Part shown: piece by piece, positions 16,481 through 26,295 of the stretch
Numbering within the stretch: the first letter of the stretch is position 1
Layout of the letters: every line of letters starts with the position of its first letter
DNA from: Alishewanella jeotgali KCTC 22429
Lineage (GTDB): Bacteria > Pseudomonadota > Gammaproteobacteria > Enterobacterales > Alteromonadaceae
NCBI RefSeq assembly: GCF_000245735.1
Contig: NZ_AHTH01000004.1
Location: forward strand, 1 to 64,000
Direction: 5' to 3'
DNA: 64,000 bases
Notes under the pieces: generated by a model
What the model saw: the letters and a program-made list of their open reading frames with translations, nothing else
What the model was told of the DNA's origin: nothing
Databases searched by the model: none
Position numbers and translations under genes: made by a program

Positions 16481-18007
16481 ATGGCCTCACCGTTTCGCAG
16501 TTTTTCGTCCCTGTTCTCCAGCACCCTGATTATGGTGCTGGGGTCCGGTTTGCTTACCACCTACCTGGCATTGTCATTAAGCCAGGATGGTGTCGAACAA
16601 CTGTGGATCGGTGGCATGATGTCAGCTTACTACTTCGGGCTGGTCGTCGGTTCGAAAGTCGGTCATAAGCTGATTGCCCGGGTTGGTCATATCCGTACCT
16701 TTGTGGCCAGTGCCGGCATTGTAACGGCGTCAGCGCTGTGCCATGCCTTAACCGATGTGCTCAGTATCTGGTTGTTACTCAGGTTAATCGTCGGCACCGG
16801 CATGATGTGTATGTATATGGTGCTGGAAAGCTGGTTAAACGAGCAGGCCGATAGCAGCCAGCGCGGCAGTGTCTTTGCCGGTTATATGATTGTCTCCTAT
16901 ATGGGGATGGTGGCCGGGCAAACCGTATTGTCGTTCTTCCCGGAACTGGGACTGCAACCGCTGCTGTTGATTGGCATTTGTTACGCGCTTTGCATCTTGC
17001 CAATAGCGCTTACCCGCCGCATCCACCCACAGCCTATGCACCCAGCGCCGCTGAAAATTTTGCCGTTCTGGCGCAAGGTACCGCAATCCCTGACCACGAT
17101 TTTGATCGCTGGCGGGATTTCCGGCTCTTTTTATGGTCTGGCGCCCGCCTTTGCCGCCAGTAATGGCATGGGTACAGCCGAGGTTGCCAGCTTTATGTCG
17201 GTAACTATTCTGGCCGGGTTATTAGCCCAGTGGCCAATGGGTAAACTATCGGACCGTATTCCACGTAGCCGTTTGTTACGCTTTAACAGTGCCCTGCTCG
17301 GCATTTTAGTGTTAGTGATCGCACTGCTACCACTTAAAGGCCTGGCACTGCTGATCGCCACCTTTTGCTTTGGCATTCTGGCCTTTACGCTGTATCCACT
17401 GGCCACAGCACTGGCTAATCAGAATATCGAACAACCGGAACGGGTGGCCCTGTCGGCGACCATCCTGCTGACCTTTGGCATCGGTGCCACCTTGGGGCCG
17501 TTGGTGGCATCTTTTCTGATGCAAATGCTCGGTAATGCCATGCTGTATGGCTATATGTCGGTATGCTGTCTGATCCTATTCCTGCGCTTAGCCCGGGTTA
17601 ACTATAACCAGAAAATGGCCAAGCGGCTGCTGGCCGAACAGCAACCTTCAGATTATCAGCTCGCCTCTGGCGATCTGGTGTCTTCCCCGCTGGCTGCAGC
17701 ACTGGATCCGCGCGTTGATGAGCAACTGGTAAAAGAACAAATGCTGGATGAGCCTGCAGTGGAAAAGCCTGATACACAGGCCGCAGATCATACGGATACT
17801 GACGTAGAGCTAACTGTGGCGAACAACGAAGACATGCCTGAGACGACAAGCGACGGAGAGCTTAGCGAGCAACCCCAGCTGGCTGATGCCGCTCCAGAAA
17901 CCATGGTTACTGATACTGCGCCATCAGCCGTGCCTAAAACGGGAGATGATGACACTAGCACGTTAGAGCGGGCGGCCCAAGCCCAGCACAAGCAGCCTGG
18001 GTCCTGA
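16481..18007 (+). CDS. MFS transporter (YcaD-like) with long acidic tail
   Basis: A 508-residue protein. Residues 1 to about 385 contain about 12 membrane helices. A loop with KVGHKLIARVGHIR between helices 2 and 3 and the LESWLNEQADSSQRG segment resemble YcaD/UMF-type major facilitators. The last ~120 residues are hydrophilic and Asp/Glu/Thr/Ala-rich, with no predicted fold, and I do not expect them in the family. Substrate unknown. Ribosome-binding site AGGAG lies close before ATG. Probably in one transcript with metG. Confidence 0.85.
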   Translation: MASPFRSFSSLFSSTLIMVLGSGLLTTYLALSLSQDGVEQLWIGGMMSAYYFGLVVGSKVGHKLIARVGHIRTFVASAGIVTASALCHALTDVLSIWLLLRLIVGTGMMCMYMVLESWLNEQADSSQRGSVFAGYMIVSYMGMVAGQTVLSFFPELGLQPLLLIGICYALCILPIALTRRIHPQPMHPAPLKILPFWRKVPQSLTTILIAGGISGSFYGLAPAFAASNGMGTAEVASFMSVTILAGLLAQWPMGKLSDRIPRSRLLRFNSALLGILVLVIALLPLKGLALLIATFCFGILAFTLYPLATALANQNIEQPERVALSATILLTFGIGATLGPLVASFLMQMLGNAMLYGYMSVCCLILFLRLARVNYNQKMAKRLLAEQQPSDYQLASGDLVSSPLAAALDPRVDEQLVKEQMLDEPAVEKPDTQAADHTDTDVELTVANNEDMPETTSDGELSEQPQLADAAPETMVTDTAPSAVPKTGDDDTSTLERAAQAQHKQPGS

Positions 18008-18015
18008 GCAAAGTA

Positions 18016-19485
18016 CTAGTTTTGAATAATCACAGCTTTATTCCACAGATTCTGGTTTTTCTGATTAATAAAATAGTCATCCGGATGCCAGCAACGTGGT
18101 AATAGTGGCGAAGCCATCCGCTCTTCAAAGTTGTAGACCAGGCGGCGTAAAATCTCGAGCAAGCGTTCTTCAGGAACTACCTCGAGCTTTTTTCGCCCTT
18201 GCGGGAAATACAAATTGTTTTCCGCGCTGACAATACAGCCACGAGCGGAAGCCTGGTAAGTTAGGCTATAGGTTACCATTCGACAAATTGGCTTGCGAAA
18301 ATCCGGTGGATACAAACCGGTGACAATCGCATATTCATATCGCTCCATATCGTTGCCATCTGAGTCTTTAGGAATATAGGTCACGCCATAACCTTGCGGG
18401 AACAAGCCAACGATCCTCAAAAAAGCGGCTACTGCATTTTTGCTTAACTTACCAAGTTCGGCTGTCTTTTCCAAAGCTAATGCAGCCTTGGGTAGATCTT
18501 CATAGTTATAGCTACTACGGGTTGATAACACCATACCGGTATAGATTTGGGGAATGCGCAGAATACTCCCCAATACCTCCTGAGGACGCACCGCCTGTTT
18601 TATTAATAGCTGGATTAACTCTCGCTTTTCAATTTCAAATTGAACAAACCTATCACGCTCTTGCTTGTTACGGCCAGTGTATCGTCCTACCGTAAGCGCA
18701 TCTTGCAGAAAATTTAATGTTTCCGTGTAACTTGTCTGCAAGAACAGATTACGCTCTTCCGCTTCCAATTCGCGGAATTCATCGTAGGTGCCATCAGCCC
18801 CCCGCAGAATATTTTGACAAACAGGATGGCAGCGACCGATATCCTGTAACAGTGCCGCCATCAAAACCGGAACATGCACATCATCACGATAAGGGTGATA
18901 ATCTGTTTCGTCGGTATATGGCAGCGACTTACCCTCTTCGTAACGCTCCAGAATAAACGGATGATCGATCAGCCCATCCATAACCATGCGATCTAATAAC
19001 CTGATGCTCAACACGGCTTTATAAAGATGTCTCGCTTTCTGATTTTCTTTGGCAATATTTCTGCCTCTGGTTGGGCAAATCAGTTGAATAGTACCCAATA
19101 GCTTGGCGCTCAGGTTGTTCGTATCGGCAAAACTGTCCGCCTGACATAGCGAAAGAATATCCCGACACAGTGCGTGTAAATCACTATATCGTTGAAATTT
19201 TGCTTCTTCGATTTCGTTGCTGAAATTTTTATGCTGGTCTTCAGCTTGTTTCAGATTTTTGGCAATCGCGGCTTGATCGCCTTTCTTAGACTGCTGTTGC
19301 CGGTTTTCAAATAGAAATAACTGTTGCTCAAGCTCCGTTGCTTTCTGATCGCGTTGCTCTTTCTCGGCAAACCATTTAATGGCTTGTTCATAAAACGAGT
19401 CCTGCAACGGACTTTGATGATATACCCGCTCAATTAAACGCTGAACAATTTTGGCGTACGCCGCCTTTCCAAAACTCAATGACAT
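18016..19485 (-). CDS. Unrecognised protein with degenerate HD-like segment
   Basis: A 489-residue cytosolic protein. Residues about 40-95 are a Gln/Lys/Glu-rich coiled coil. Near 227-245, VHVPVLMAALLQDIGRCH resembles the helix carrying the HD dyad of HD or HD-GYP phosphohydrolases, but the expected His is Gln (LLQDIG). A late beta-rich part, GLFPQGYGVTYIPKD with RYEYAIVTGLYPPDF, recalls the C-terminal segment after HD-GYP domains. I therefore suspect a catalytically altered HD-GYP relative, possibly a binding protein, but cannot confirm it. It is convergent with the MFS gene (8-base gap). Confidence 0.6.
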   Translation of the reverse strand: MSLSFGKAAYAKIVQRLIERVYHQSPLQDSFYEQAIKWFAEKEQRDQKATELEQQLFLFENRQQQSKKGDQAAIAKNLKQAEDQHKNFSNEIEEAKFQRYSDLHALCRDILSLCQADSFADTNNLSAKLLGTIQLICPTRGRNIAKENQKARHLYKAVLSIRLLDRMVMDGLIDHPFILERYEEGKSLPYTDETDYHPYRDDVHVPVLMAALLQDIGRCHPVCQNILRGADGTYDEFRELEAEERNLFLQTSYTETLNFLQDALTVGRYTGRNKQERDRFVQFEIEKRELIQLLIKQAVRPQEVLGSILRIPQIYTGMVLSTRSSYNYEDLPKAALALEKTAELGKLSKNAVAAFLRIVGLFPQGYGVTYIPKDSDGNDMERYEYAIVTGLYPPDFRKPICRMVTYSLTYQASARGCIVSAENNLYFPQGRKKLEVVPEERLLEILRRLVYNFEERMASPLLPRCWHPDDYFINQKNQNLWNKAVIIQN

Positions 19486-19517
19486 CCGGATGCTGTTCCT
19501 GGGATCAATAATATTAA

Positions 19518-20522
19518 CTAATCAAAGCTCACGATTAACTTGCCAATAGTCTGATTGCTGGCGAGTAATTGGTGCGCTTGCTCTATATCTACGGTGCTAA
19601 ATACCCGATCGATTAGCGGCTTAATGTCGCCAGCGGCCAAATCGGCCGCAAAGTCTGCCCCAAATTGCTGTGTTAACTCTGCTTTGTATGCGCTATTGCG
19701 ATTTCGTAACGTTGAGCACAAAAGTTGACCGCGCTTTCTAAACAACACACTCAGGTCAAACTCAGGAATTTTTCGCCCTGCCATCATCGCATAAATAATA
19801 ATTTTACCATCTTGCGCCAACAAACTCGCTTCCGCATTGAGATAGGCTCCAGCAACGGGATCAAGGATCAAATCTATGCCGGACGGCCAGTGTTGGGACA
19901 ACAGCTGTTTAAAATCCTGTTCTCGGTAATTTATCGCGATGTCAGCCCCCAATTGCTTACATACCGCGGCTTTGTTCGAGTTGCCCACCGTGACGGCTAT
20001 GTGTAACCCCATTGCCTTCGCTAACTGAATCGCTGCCGTACCTACCCCACTCGCACCAGCGTGAATAAGCACTCGCTGGCCTTGCTGCGCCTGGCCTAAA
20101 AAAACCAAAAGCTGATACGCAGTTAAAAAGGTTTCTGCTGTGGCAGCGGCTTGTTGCCATGTCCAACCAGGTGGAACAATCATTGCCTGGCTTGCAGGCA
20201 TTGCAGCGTATTCAGCGTAACCACCACCGTTTACCAAACCAAATACACTTCGACCTATCCAGGGGGACAAAGACTGGTCTGCCACTGCAACAACAGTACC
20301 GGCAACTTCTAATCCCAAAATTTCGCTGTCACCGGCGGGCGCCGGATATAACCCCTGTCGCTGCATCAAATCGGCACGATTAATACCAAAAGCGGCAACT
20401 TTTATCAGTAACTCACCAGATTGAAGCTCTGGCAGTGCCACATTTTGCCAGCTAAGCTGGCTTTCCGCTCCGGGTGATTGCACTACTACAGCCCGCATAA
20501 CTCTGGGCAAGGTTTCAAGCAT
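19518..20522 (-). CDS. NAD(P)H:quinone oxidoreductase, zinc-independent MDR family
   Basis: A 334-residue medium-chain dehydrogenase/reductase of the quinone oxidoreductase (PIG3-like) class. The N-terminal GroES-like part has AAFGINRADLMQRQGLYP and EILGLEVAGTVV. The cofactor fold has RVLIHAGASGVGTAAIQLAKAMG; the catalytic-zinc cysteines of alcohol dehydrogenases are absent. Start ATG 20522 is chosen because AAGGA lies 7 bases upstream; the frame extends further but would run toward the rlmI promoter. Divergent from rlmI. It likely reduces quinones with NADPH; the natural substrate is unknown. Confidence 0.9.
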   Translation of the reverse strand: MLETLPRVMRAVVVQSPGAESQLSWQNVALPELQSGELLIKVAAFGINRADLMQRQGLYPAPAGDSEILGLEVAGTVVAVADQSLSPWIGRSVFGLVNGGGYAEYAAMPASQAMIVPPGWTWQQAAATAETFLTAYQLLVFLGQAQQGQRVLIHAGASGVGTAAIQLAKAMGLHIAVTVGNSNKAAVCKQLGADIAINYREQDFKQLLSQHWPSGIDLILDPVAGAYLNAEASLLAQDGKIIIYAMMAGRKIPEFDLSVLFRKRGQLLCSTLRNRNSAYKAELTQQFGADFAADLAAGDIKPLIDRVFSTVDIEQAHQLLASNQTIGKLIVSFD

Positions 20523-20642
20523 AGGTGTCCTTAAACTGGTGACGAACGTTAACAGATGGGCTCTATAAACCGATTTTCCTTTAGCTTTACCAGTCACTTC
20601 TCTAAAATGCAGCCTTTAGTCTAGCATAGCGACCTACCAGAT

Positions 20643-21845
20643 ATGAATAATAGCAGCGTACCGGCGGTGATCCTGGCCGAGGGCCGTGAAAAAGCCCTGA
20701 ATCGGAAACACCCGTGGATTTTCTCTAACGCCATTGCCAAAGTCCATAATACGCCAAATCGTGGCGACACCGTTGCTGTCGTCAGTAGCAAAGGCGAATG
20801 GCTGGCCTGGGCAGCCTACTCACCTGCATCGCAAATTCGTGCCCGGATCTGGAGCTTTCAACAACACGAACAGATTGATCAGGCGTTTTTTAAGCAACGT
20901 CTTCAGCGCGCCTGGCAACTGCGGCTTAGCTTGTTCAACACAGAGCAGACTAATGGGCTACGGGTAGTGGCTGCGGAGTCAGATGGTCTGCCAGGTATTA
21001 CTATTGATAAATATCAGGACGTATTGGTAGTGCAGCTACTCTCTGCCGGTGCCGATGCCAAACGCAAACAATTGGTCGCTGCGCTGCTTGAGGTATTCCC
21101 GGAGCACAGTATTTACGAGCGCTCCGATGTGGATGTGCGCAAAAAAGAAGGCCTGCCGCTGGTAACCGGCTGGCTGCATTTACCGCGTGGCAGTGGTGAG
21201 GTGCTGATTAAAGAGCACGGTATGACGCTGGTCGTCGATGTGGTTAACGGCCATAAAACCGGCTTTTATCTGGATCAGCGGGTAAACCGCGCCGCATTGC
21301 GCCGTTTTGCAAAAGACGCAGAAATATTAAATTGCTTTAGCTATACCGGCACCTTTGGCGTTGCAGCCTTAATGGGCGGTGCCAAACAGGTGACTAATGT
21401 CGATCTGTCTGAGCTGGCACTACAAACCGCGGCGCGTAATGCCGAACTTAATCAGTTAGATCTAAGTAAACTGAGCAATCAAAAAGCCGATGTGTTTAAA
21501 CTGCTACGACAGTATCAGGAGCAAGGCAAAACCTTTGATATCGTGGTACTGGACCCGCCGAAGTTCGCGGACAACAAAGCCCAGCTTAACAGTGCCTGTC
21601 GAGGCTACAAGGATATTAACCGGGTGGCGATGCAACTGGTAAAGCCAGGTGGTCTGCTGTTTACCTTTTCCTGCTCAGGCTTAATGGAAGAGAGCTTGTT
21701 CCAGAAGGTGGTCGCCGATGCGGCACTGGATGCGAAACGAGATTGCGTGTTTATCGAACGCTTACAACAAGACAGTGATCATCCGGTCGCCAGTTTCTAC
21801 CCTGAAGGCTATTATCTGAAAGGGTTGATCTGCAAAATCTATTAA
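20643..21845 (+). CDS. rlmI: 23S rRNA (cytosine-C5)-methyltransferase RlmI
   Basis: SAM-dependent methyltransferase that in E. coli modifies C1962 of 23S rRNA. 400 residues, close to the 396 of E. coli. An N-terminal PUA domain (about 1-75, [10 protein letters not shown]) is followed by a linker domain. The Rossmann domain has [18 protein letters not shown] (motif I), [11 protein letters not shown] (motif IV) and TFSCSG with the catalytic Cys. A 10-bp hairpin at 21852-21884 follows the stop and separates it from the convergent PilZ gene. Confidence 0.94.
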   Translation: MNNSSVPAVILAEGREKALNRKHPWIFSNAIAKVHNTPNRGDTVAVVSSKGEWLAWAAYSPASQIRARIWSFQQHEQIDQAFFKQRLQRAWQLRLSLFNTEQTNGLRVVAAESDGLPGITIDKYQDVLVVQLLSAGADAKRKQLVAALLEVFPEHSIYERSDVDVRKKEGLPLVTGWLHLPRGSGEVLIKEHGMTLVVDVVNGHKTGFYLDQRVNRAALRRFAKDAEILNCFSYTGTFGVAALMGGAKQVTNVDLSELALQTAARNAELNQLDLSKLSNQKADVFKLLRQYQEQGKTFDIVVLDPPKFADNKAQLNSACRGYKDINRVAMQLVKPGGLLFTFSCSGLMEESLFQKVVADAALDAKRDCVFIERLQQDSDHPVASFYPEGYYLKGLICKIY

Positions 21846-21851
21846 GCTAGC

Positions 21852-21884
21852 GCGGGATGACTGCCATTGTGGTCGTCATCCCGC
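21852..21884. terminator. Hairpin between convergent rlmI and PilZ genes
   Basis: GCGGGATGAC (21852-21861) pairs perfectly with GTCATCCCGC (21875-21884) around a 13-base loop. There is no T tract on either side, so it may act as an mRNA 3'-end stabiliser rather than a true intrinsic terminator. Confidence 0.5.
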
Positions 21885-21893
21885 TGCCGAAGC

Positions 21894-22193
21894 CTAATTC
21901 AATTCCAGAAAAGCTAGCCCAAGCTGATAGCAGTCTTCATTTTCCTGACTGCAGCGCATCACCTTAGCAGTGGCATCTAACGGGGCCACACTGGCGTCGG
22001 GCGACTCTAAACGAACCCGGATTAAGGTGCCCATCTCCAACGGTTCATCGACTTCTACCGCCATACCGGAAGCGCTAAGATCGCGGCACACCCCGTCTAT
22101 TACCCGGGCGGCCTCAGGGTCGTTGATCATCACCTTTACCTCGGCATTGACCATCATGCGGTAAAAGTGGCGGTTATCATTCCTGTGTGGCAT
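21894..22193 (-). CDS. PilZ-domain protein
   Basis: A 99-residue single-domain PilZ protein, expected to bind cyclic di-GMP. The two motif parts are present: RHFYR (RxxxR, about 8-12) and DLSASGMAV (D/NxSxxG, about 37-45). ATG 22193 is chosen because AAGGAG lies six bases upstream; a longer in-frame start would run back to the hrpA stop. There are no other domains, so it would work as an adaptor. It follows hrpA with about 60 bases between. Confidence 0.92.
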   Translation of the reverse strand: MPHRNDNRHFYRMMVNAEVKVMINDPEAARVIDGVCRDLSASGMAVEVDEPLEMGTLIRVRLESPDASVAPLDATAKVMRCSQENEDCYQLGLAFLELN

Positions 22194-22254
22194 ACACAAC
22201 TCCTTCGCTACGCTTTGCATCATCTTAGCAAGCTGTGGCGACGACGCAAGTTTA

Positions 22255-25200
22255 TTATTTAAGCTCCTGCACCGCATGCAAAATTCGCTTTACCGAAATC
22301 GGATAAGGGGTACCCAACTGCTGCGCATGCTGTGACACCTTGAGCTCTTCCAGCATCCAGCGGATCTGACTGACCGGCTCTGGAATGGCCTGACCGGCAT
22401 ATTTACCGAGTAAATTCTGATAGGCCTGTTCAGCCTTTTGATACTCGTGCATCAATAAACGGTCGCGGTTCGGATCGACCGGGAGCTTTTCCAGCCGCTT
22501 TAACATCGCCTGCAGATAGCGCTTCAGATCATCCAGCCTTGCTGCACCATGTTGACTAACAAAGCCTTTAAAAATCAGCTGCTCTAATTGCTGTTTAATA
22601 TCGGCCTGCGCCTGAAAGTGTGCCAGATCCACCTTACCTTTTAAGCGCTTTTGAATGTCGTGATAGACCGTTAAAATTTGCTCCACCTGCAATGCGATCT
22701 GCCGTACCCGCTCATTCAGCTCAGCACGTAGCGTTTCGCGTAACCGCTCAAAGGCGGCTTTGTCCTGCACCGGTAACTGCTGGCGGATCAAGGCATCTGT
22801 TGCGGCGGCGATACAATCATCGATCAGTTCCAGCACCTTACCAAAGGGGTTAAAGTACAGGCCCAACTTGGCTTTGTTCGGTAACGACTCCTGCAGGTAT
22901 TTTACCGGTGAGGGCACATTCAGCAGCACTAAGCGGCGCAACCCCTTAATATGCTCCTGCTCTGCCCGCAGCGGATTATCCAGCAGCTTAATGGCAACGC
23001 TCTGCCCGGCGTCGACCAGCGCCGGAAAGGCTTTAATTTCAAAACCGGCCTGCAGCTTAATATATTCTTTAGGCAGCTCGCCAAAGCTCCATTCGGTCAG
23101 TTGCTCCTGCTCAATGCCCTGCTCAGCCACTTCACTGAGGCTTTGCTGCACTGCGCCCTGTAATTGCTGTTTCAGTAGCGCCAGAGAGCGCCCCTGCGCC
23201 ACCAGCTTACGCTCATCGACAATTTTGAAATTTATTTTCAGATGCGCCGGCAGCTCTGTTAACTGCCAGGCATCGTCAGGGATAGTTATGCCTGACATCC
23301 GCTTTAACTTGCTGCTAATCGCAGTCAGCAGTGGCTCGCTAAAGGGCGTCAGGCTTTGCATTAATGCATCAGCATAATTCGGCGCCGGGACAAAGTTGCG
23401 TCGGTATTGCTTAGGCAGCGATTTAATCAGCGCCACTAATAGCTCATGGCGCAGCGCCGGGATCTGCCAGTCAAAGCCCTGCTCTTCGACCTGGTTTAAT
23501 AATGCCAGTGGGATCAACACGCTGACGCCATCATCCGGCTCACCGGGGGCAAAATGATACTCCAGCGGCAGCGTTAAATTGCCCTGGCGCCAGCTTTCCG
23601 GGAAGCGCTCGGCACTGATATCAGAGGCATCGCGCTGATACAGCAGCTCTGGGTCGAAATTCAGTAACGCTGGCTGCGTCTGGCGGGCTTTTTTCCACCA
23701 TTTGCTAAAGTCGATACGGTTATTGGCCCACTGCGGAATACGTTCGGCGTAAAACGCGGCCAGCGCATCTTCGTCTACCAGGATATCGCGGCGGCGGGAT
23801 TTTTCTTCCAGCTCCTGTACCTTGCTGATTTGTTGCTGGTTGTAACTTAAAAAGGCTTCATTTAAGCCCAGTTCGCCATTGACCAGGGCTTCCCGGATAA
23901 ACAGCTGATGTGATACCGCCTCGTCAATCCGGCTATACAGTACCGGTCTTTTACCCACGATAATCACGCCGTACAGCGCGACCTGCTCGTAAGCAACGAC
24001 GGCGCCTTTTTTCTTTTCCCAATGCGGTTCACTGTAGCTGCGATTGACCAGATGCGCAGCTAACGGCTCAATCCATTCCGGTTCAATTTTCGCTACTGTA
24101 CGCGCATACAAGCGGCTGGTTTCAACCCATTCGGCCGCCATAATCCATTTCGGTTTACGCTTAAACAGATGGCTGCCGGGAAACACATAAAAGCGGGTTT
24201 GTCGTGGTCCCAGATAGTCGGCATCGCTGTCTTTACTGCCGATTTGCCCCAGCAAGCCGGTTAAAATGGCGCTGTGAATAGCCTGATAGCCCGGCGGATT
24301 GGCGTTAAAGCTAAGCTGTTGCTCCTGCGCGACCTGAGTTAGCTGCGCCACCAGGTCCTGCCACTCCCGTACCCGTAAATAATTTAGCAGCTCTTGCTTA
24401 CACAGCCGGCGGAACTGGTTATTACTCAGCGCATCCTGTTGTTGTTGCAGGTAATCCCAAAGCTTTAACCAGCTGCTAAAATCAGAATCCGGATCCGCAA
24501 AGCGGCCATGCAGCTCATCGGCTTTTTGTTGCTTATCCAGCGGCCGCTCGCGCGGATCCTGAATGGATAAGGCAGCAACAATCACCAATACTTGCTGTAA
24601 GGCGCCCTGCTCGCTGGCTGCCAGCACCATCCTTGCAAGCCTGGGGTCTATTGGTAAACGCGCCAGCGTTTTGCCCAATGGCGTTAAACTGAGCTGTTGC
24701 TTACTACGTTGCTGTGGGATCGCGCCCAGCTCTTCCAGTAACTTGATGCCGTCGTTAACAAAGCGGCTGTCTGGTTTTTGCAAAAATGGAAAGGCTTCGA
24801 TATCACCCAGTCCCAGTGCCAGCATCTGCATAATGACTGACGCTAGGTTAGTGCGCAGAATTTCCGGATCGGTAAACTCCGGCCGGCCTAAAAAATCCTC
24901 TTCGCTGTAAAGCCGGATACAGATCCCCGCCGCGACCCGGCCGCAGCGACCTTTACGCTGATTGGCACTGGCCTGACTAATGGCTTCAATCGGTAGTTGT
25001 TGTACCTTGGAACGGTAGCTGTATCGCGAAATACGCGCCGTGCCCGGATCGATCACATAGCGAATACCCGGCACAGTAAGCGAGGTTTCGGCGACGTTGG
25101 TCGATAAAATAATCCGCCGCCCGGCATGCGTTTGAAAAATGCGGTTTTGCTCTGCTGCACTTAAGCGTGCATACAAAGGTAACACTTCGGTATGCGGCAG

Positions 25201-26136
25201 CTTCAGTTTTTCCAGCGCATCGGCGGTATCACGAATTTCCCGCTCACCGTTTAAGAAAATCAGAATATCGCCCGGCGGCTCACGATACAGCTCTTCTACC
25301 GCATCAAAAATACCCTGCAGCTGGTCGCCATCTTTATCATCCTGCTCGGTAAAAGGCCGGTAACGGACTTCTACCGGATAGGTGCGGCCTGAGACTTCAA
25401 TAATGGGGGCATCGAAAAAATGCCGGGAAAAACGCTCAGGATCGATGGTGGCTGAAGTAATAATCAGCTTCAGATCCGGCCGCCGTGGTAATAACTGCTT
25501 TAAGTAGCCCAGCAGAAAGTCGATATTCAGGCTGCGCTCGTGCGCTTCATCGATAATGATGGTGTCGTATTGGTTTAAAAAGCGGTCTTGCTGCATTTCG
25601 GTTAGCAAGATGCCGTCGGTCATCAATTTGACCAGCGTTTGCTGATTAGTATGATCACCAAAGCGAATTTTATAGCCAATTTGCTGACCAACCTGGCATT
25701 GCAGCTCTTCAGCTAAGCGGGCACAGACACTGCGCGCTGCCAAACGTCTGGGCTGGGTATGACCAATAGTGCCGGCGACACCCCGCCCCAGCTCCAGACA
25801 GATTTTCGGAATTTGCGTGGTTTTACCAGAGCCGGTTTCGCCGGCGATAATCACCACCTGATGGGCGGCAATAGCGGCTTTAATTTCGTCTTTTTTCGCC
25901 ACCACCGGCAGCTCAGCCGGATAGCTTAACTTCGGCATGGCAGAGAGCCTGGCCGCTCGTAGCGCAGAGGACTGAGCGATTTGCGCTTCAAGTTTGCTCA
26001 GTTGCGCCGCAGCTTGCTCTGGTGGCAGCTGTTTTAGCTGGGCCAGTTTACGGCGTAGCCGGAATTGATCTTGCAGCAGACACTGACCGATTTGGGCCGA
26101 CAAGGTGGAGACAGTGGATGGTGTTTCGACAGACAA
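22255..26136 (-). CDS. hrpA: ATP-dependent RNA helicase HrpA
   Basis: DEAH-box helicase of about 1293 residues, the usual length. Walker A GETGSGKTT (about 99-107), DEAH (196-199) and SAT motif are followed by the helicase C domain (ILSTNVAETSLTVPGI; RKGRCGRV). The winged-helix, HA2 and OB regions come next, then the long HrpA-specific C-terminal domain. No ATG precedes the conserved region. I chose TTG 26136 (GAGG eight bases upstream) over TTG 26175, which has no ribosome-binding site. In E. coli HrpA acts on mRNA processing and rescue of stalled ribosomes. Confidence 0.95.
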   Translation of the reverse strand: MSVETPSTVSTLSAQIGQCLLQDQFRLRRKLAQLKQLPPEQAAAQLSKLEAQIAQSSALRAARLSAMPKLSYPAELPVVAKKDEIKAAIAAHQVVIIAGETGSGKTTQIPKICLELGRGVAGTIGHTQPRRLAARSVCARLAEELQCQVGQQIGYKIRFGDHTNQQTLVKLMTDGILLTEMQQDRFLNQYDTIIIDEAHERSLNIDFLLGYLKQLLPRRPDLKLIITSATIDPERFSRHFFDAPIIEVSGRTYPVEVRYRPFTEQDDKDGDQLQGIFDAVEELYREPPGDILIFLNGEREIRDTADALEKLKLPHTEVLPLYARLSAAEQNRIFQTHAGRRIILSTNVAETSLTVPGIRYVIDPGTARISRYSYRSKVQQLPIEAISQASANQRKGRCGRVAAGICIRLYSEEDFLGRPEFTDPEILRTNLASVIMQMLALGLGDIEAFPFLQKPDSRFVNDGIKLLEELGAIPQQRSKQQLSLTPLGKTLARLPIDPRLARMVLAASEQGALQQVLVIVAALSIQDPRERPLDKQQKADELHGRFADPDSDFSSWLKLWDYLQQQQDALSNNQFRRLCKQELLNYLRVREWQDLVAQLTQVAQEQQLSFNANPPGYQAIHSAILTGLLGQIGSKDSDADYLGPRQTRFYVFPGSHLFKRKPKWIMAAEWVETSRLYARTVAKIEPEWIEPLAAHLVNRSYSEPHWEKKKGAVVAYEQVALYGVIIVGKRPVLYSRIDEAVSHQLFIREALVNGELGLNEAFLSYNQQQISKVQELEEKSRRRDILVDEDALAAFYAERIPQWANNRIDFSKWWKKARQTQPALLNFDPELLYQRDASDISAERFPESWRQGNLTLPLEYHFAPGEPDDGVSVLIPLALLNQVEEQGFDWQIPALRHELLVALIKSLPKQYRRNFVPAPNYADALMQSLTPFSEPLLTAISSKLKRMSGITIPDDAWQLTELPAHLKINFKIVDERKLVAQGRSLALLKQQLQGAVQQSLSEVAEQGIEQEQLTEWSFGELPKEYIKLQAGFEIKAFPALVDAGQSVAIKLLDNPLRAEQEHIKGLRRLVLLNVPSPVKYLQESLPNKAKLGLYFNPFGKVLELIDDCIAAATDALIRQQLPVQDKAAFERLRETLRAELNERVRQIALQVEQILTVYHDIQKRLKGKVDLAHFQAQADIKQQLEQLIFKGFVSQHGAARLDDLKRYLQAMLKRLEKLPVDPNRDRLLMHEYQKAEQAYQNLLGKYAGQAIPEPVSQIRWMLEELKVSQHAQQLGTPYPISVKRILHAVQELK

Positions 26137-26234
26137 GTTAGCGCCCTCAGCTTTCAGAGGGCGCAATGCTATCAAGTTAGGGGTTAGGAGTGCAACGCTA
26201 CTGCAGCCTTAGCGCCAGCTTTCTTGCGTCCTGC

Positions 26235-26295
26235 TCCGCTTTACCGCTAGCCAGCTTTACTCTAACCAGCTTAACTCTAACCCGCTTTGCTATAG
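26235..26295. repeat. 15-bp tandem repeat at the 3' end of the CBS gene
   Basis: About four degenerate copies of a 15/16-base unit: CCGCTTTACCGCTAG, CCAGCTTTACTCTAA, CCAGCTTAACTCTAA and CCCGCTTTGCTATAG. The array extends into the last codons of the CBS gene and supplies its stop codon (TAG, 26277-26279 on the minus strand). Confidence 0.7.
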
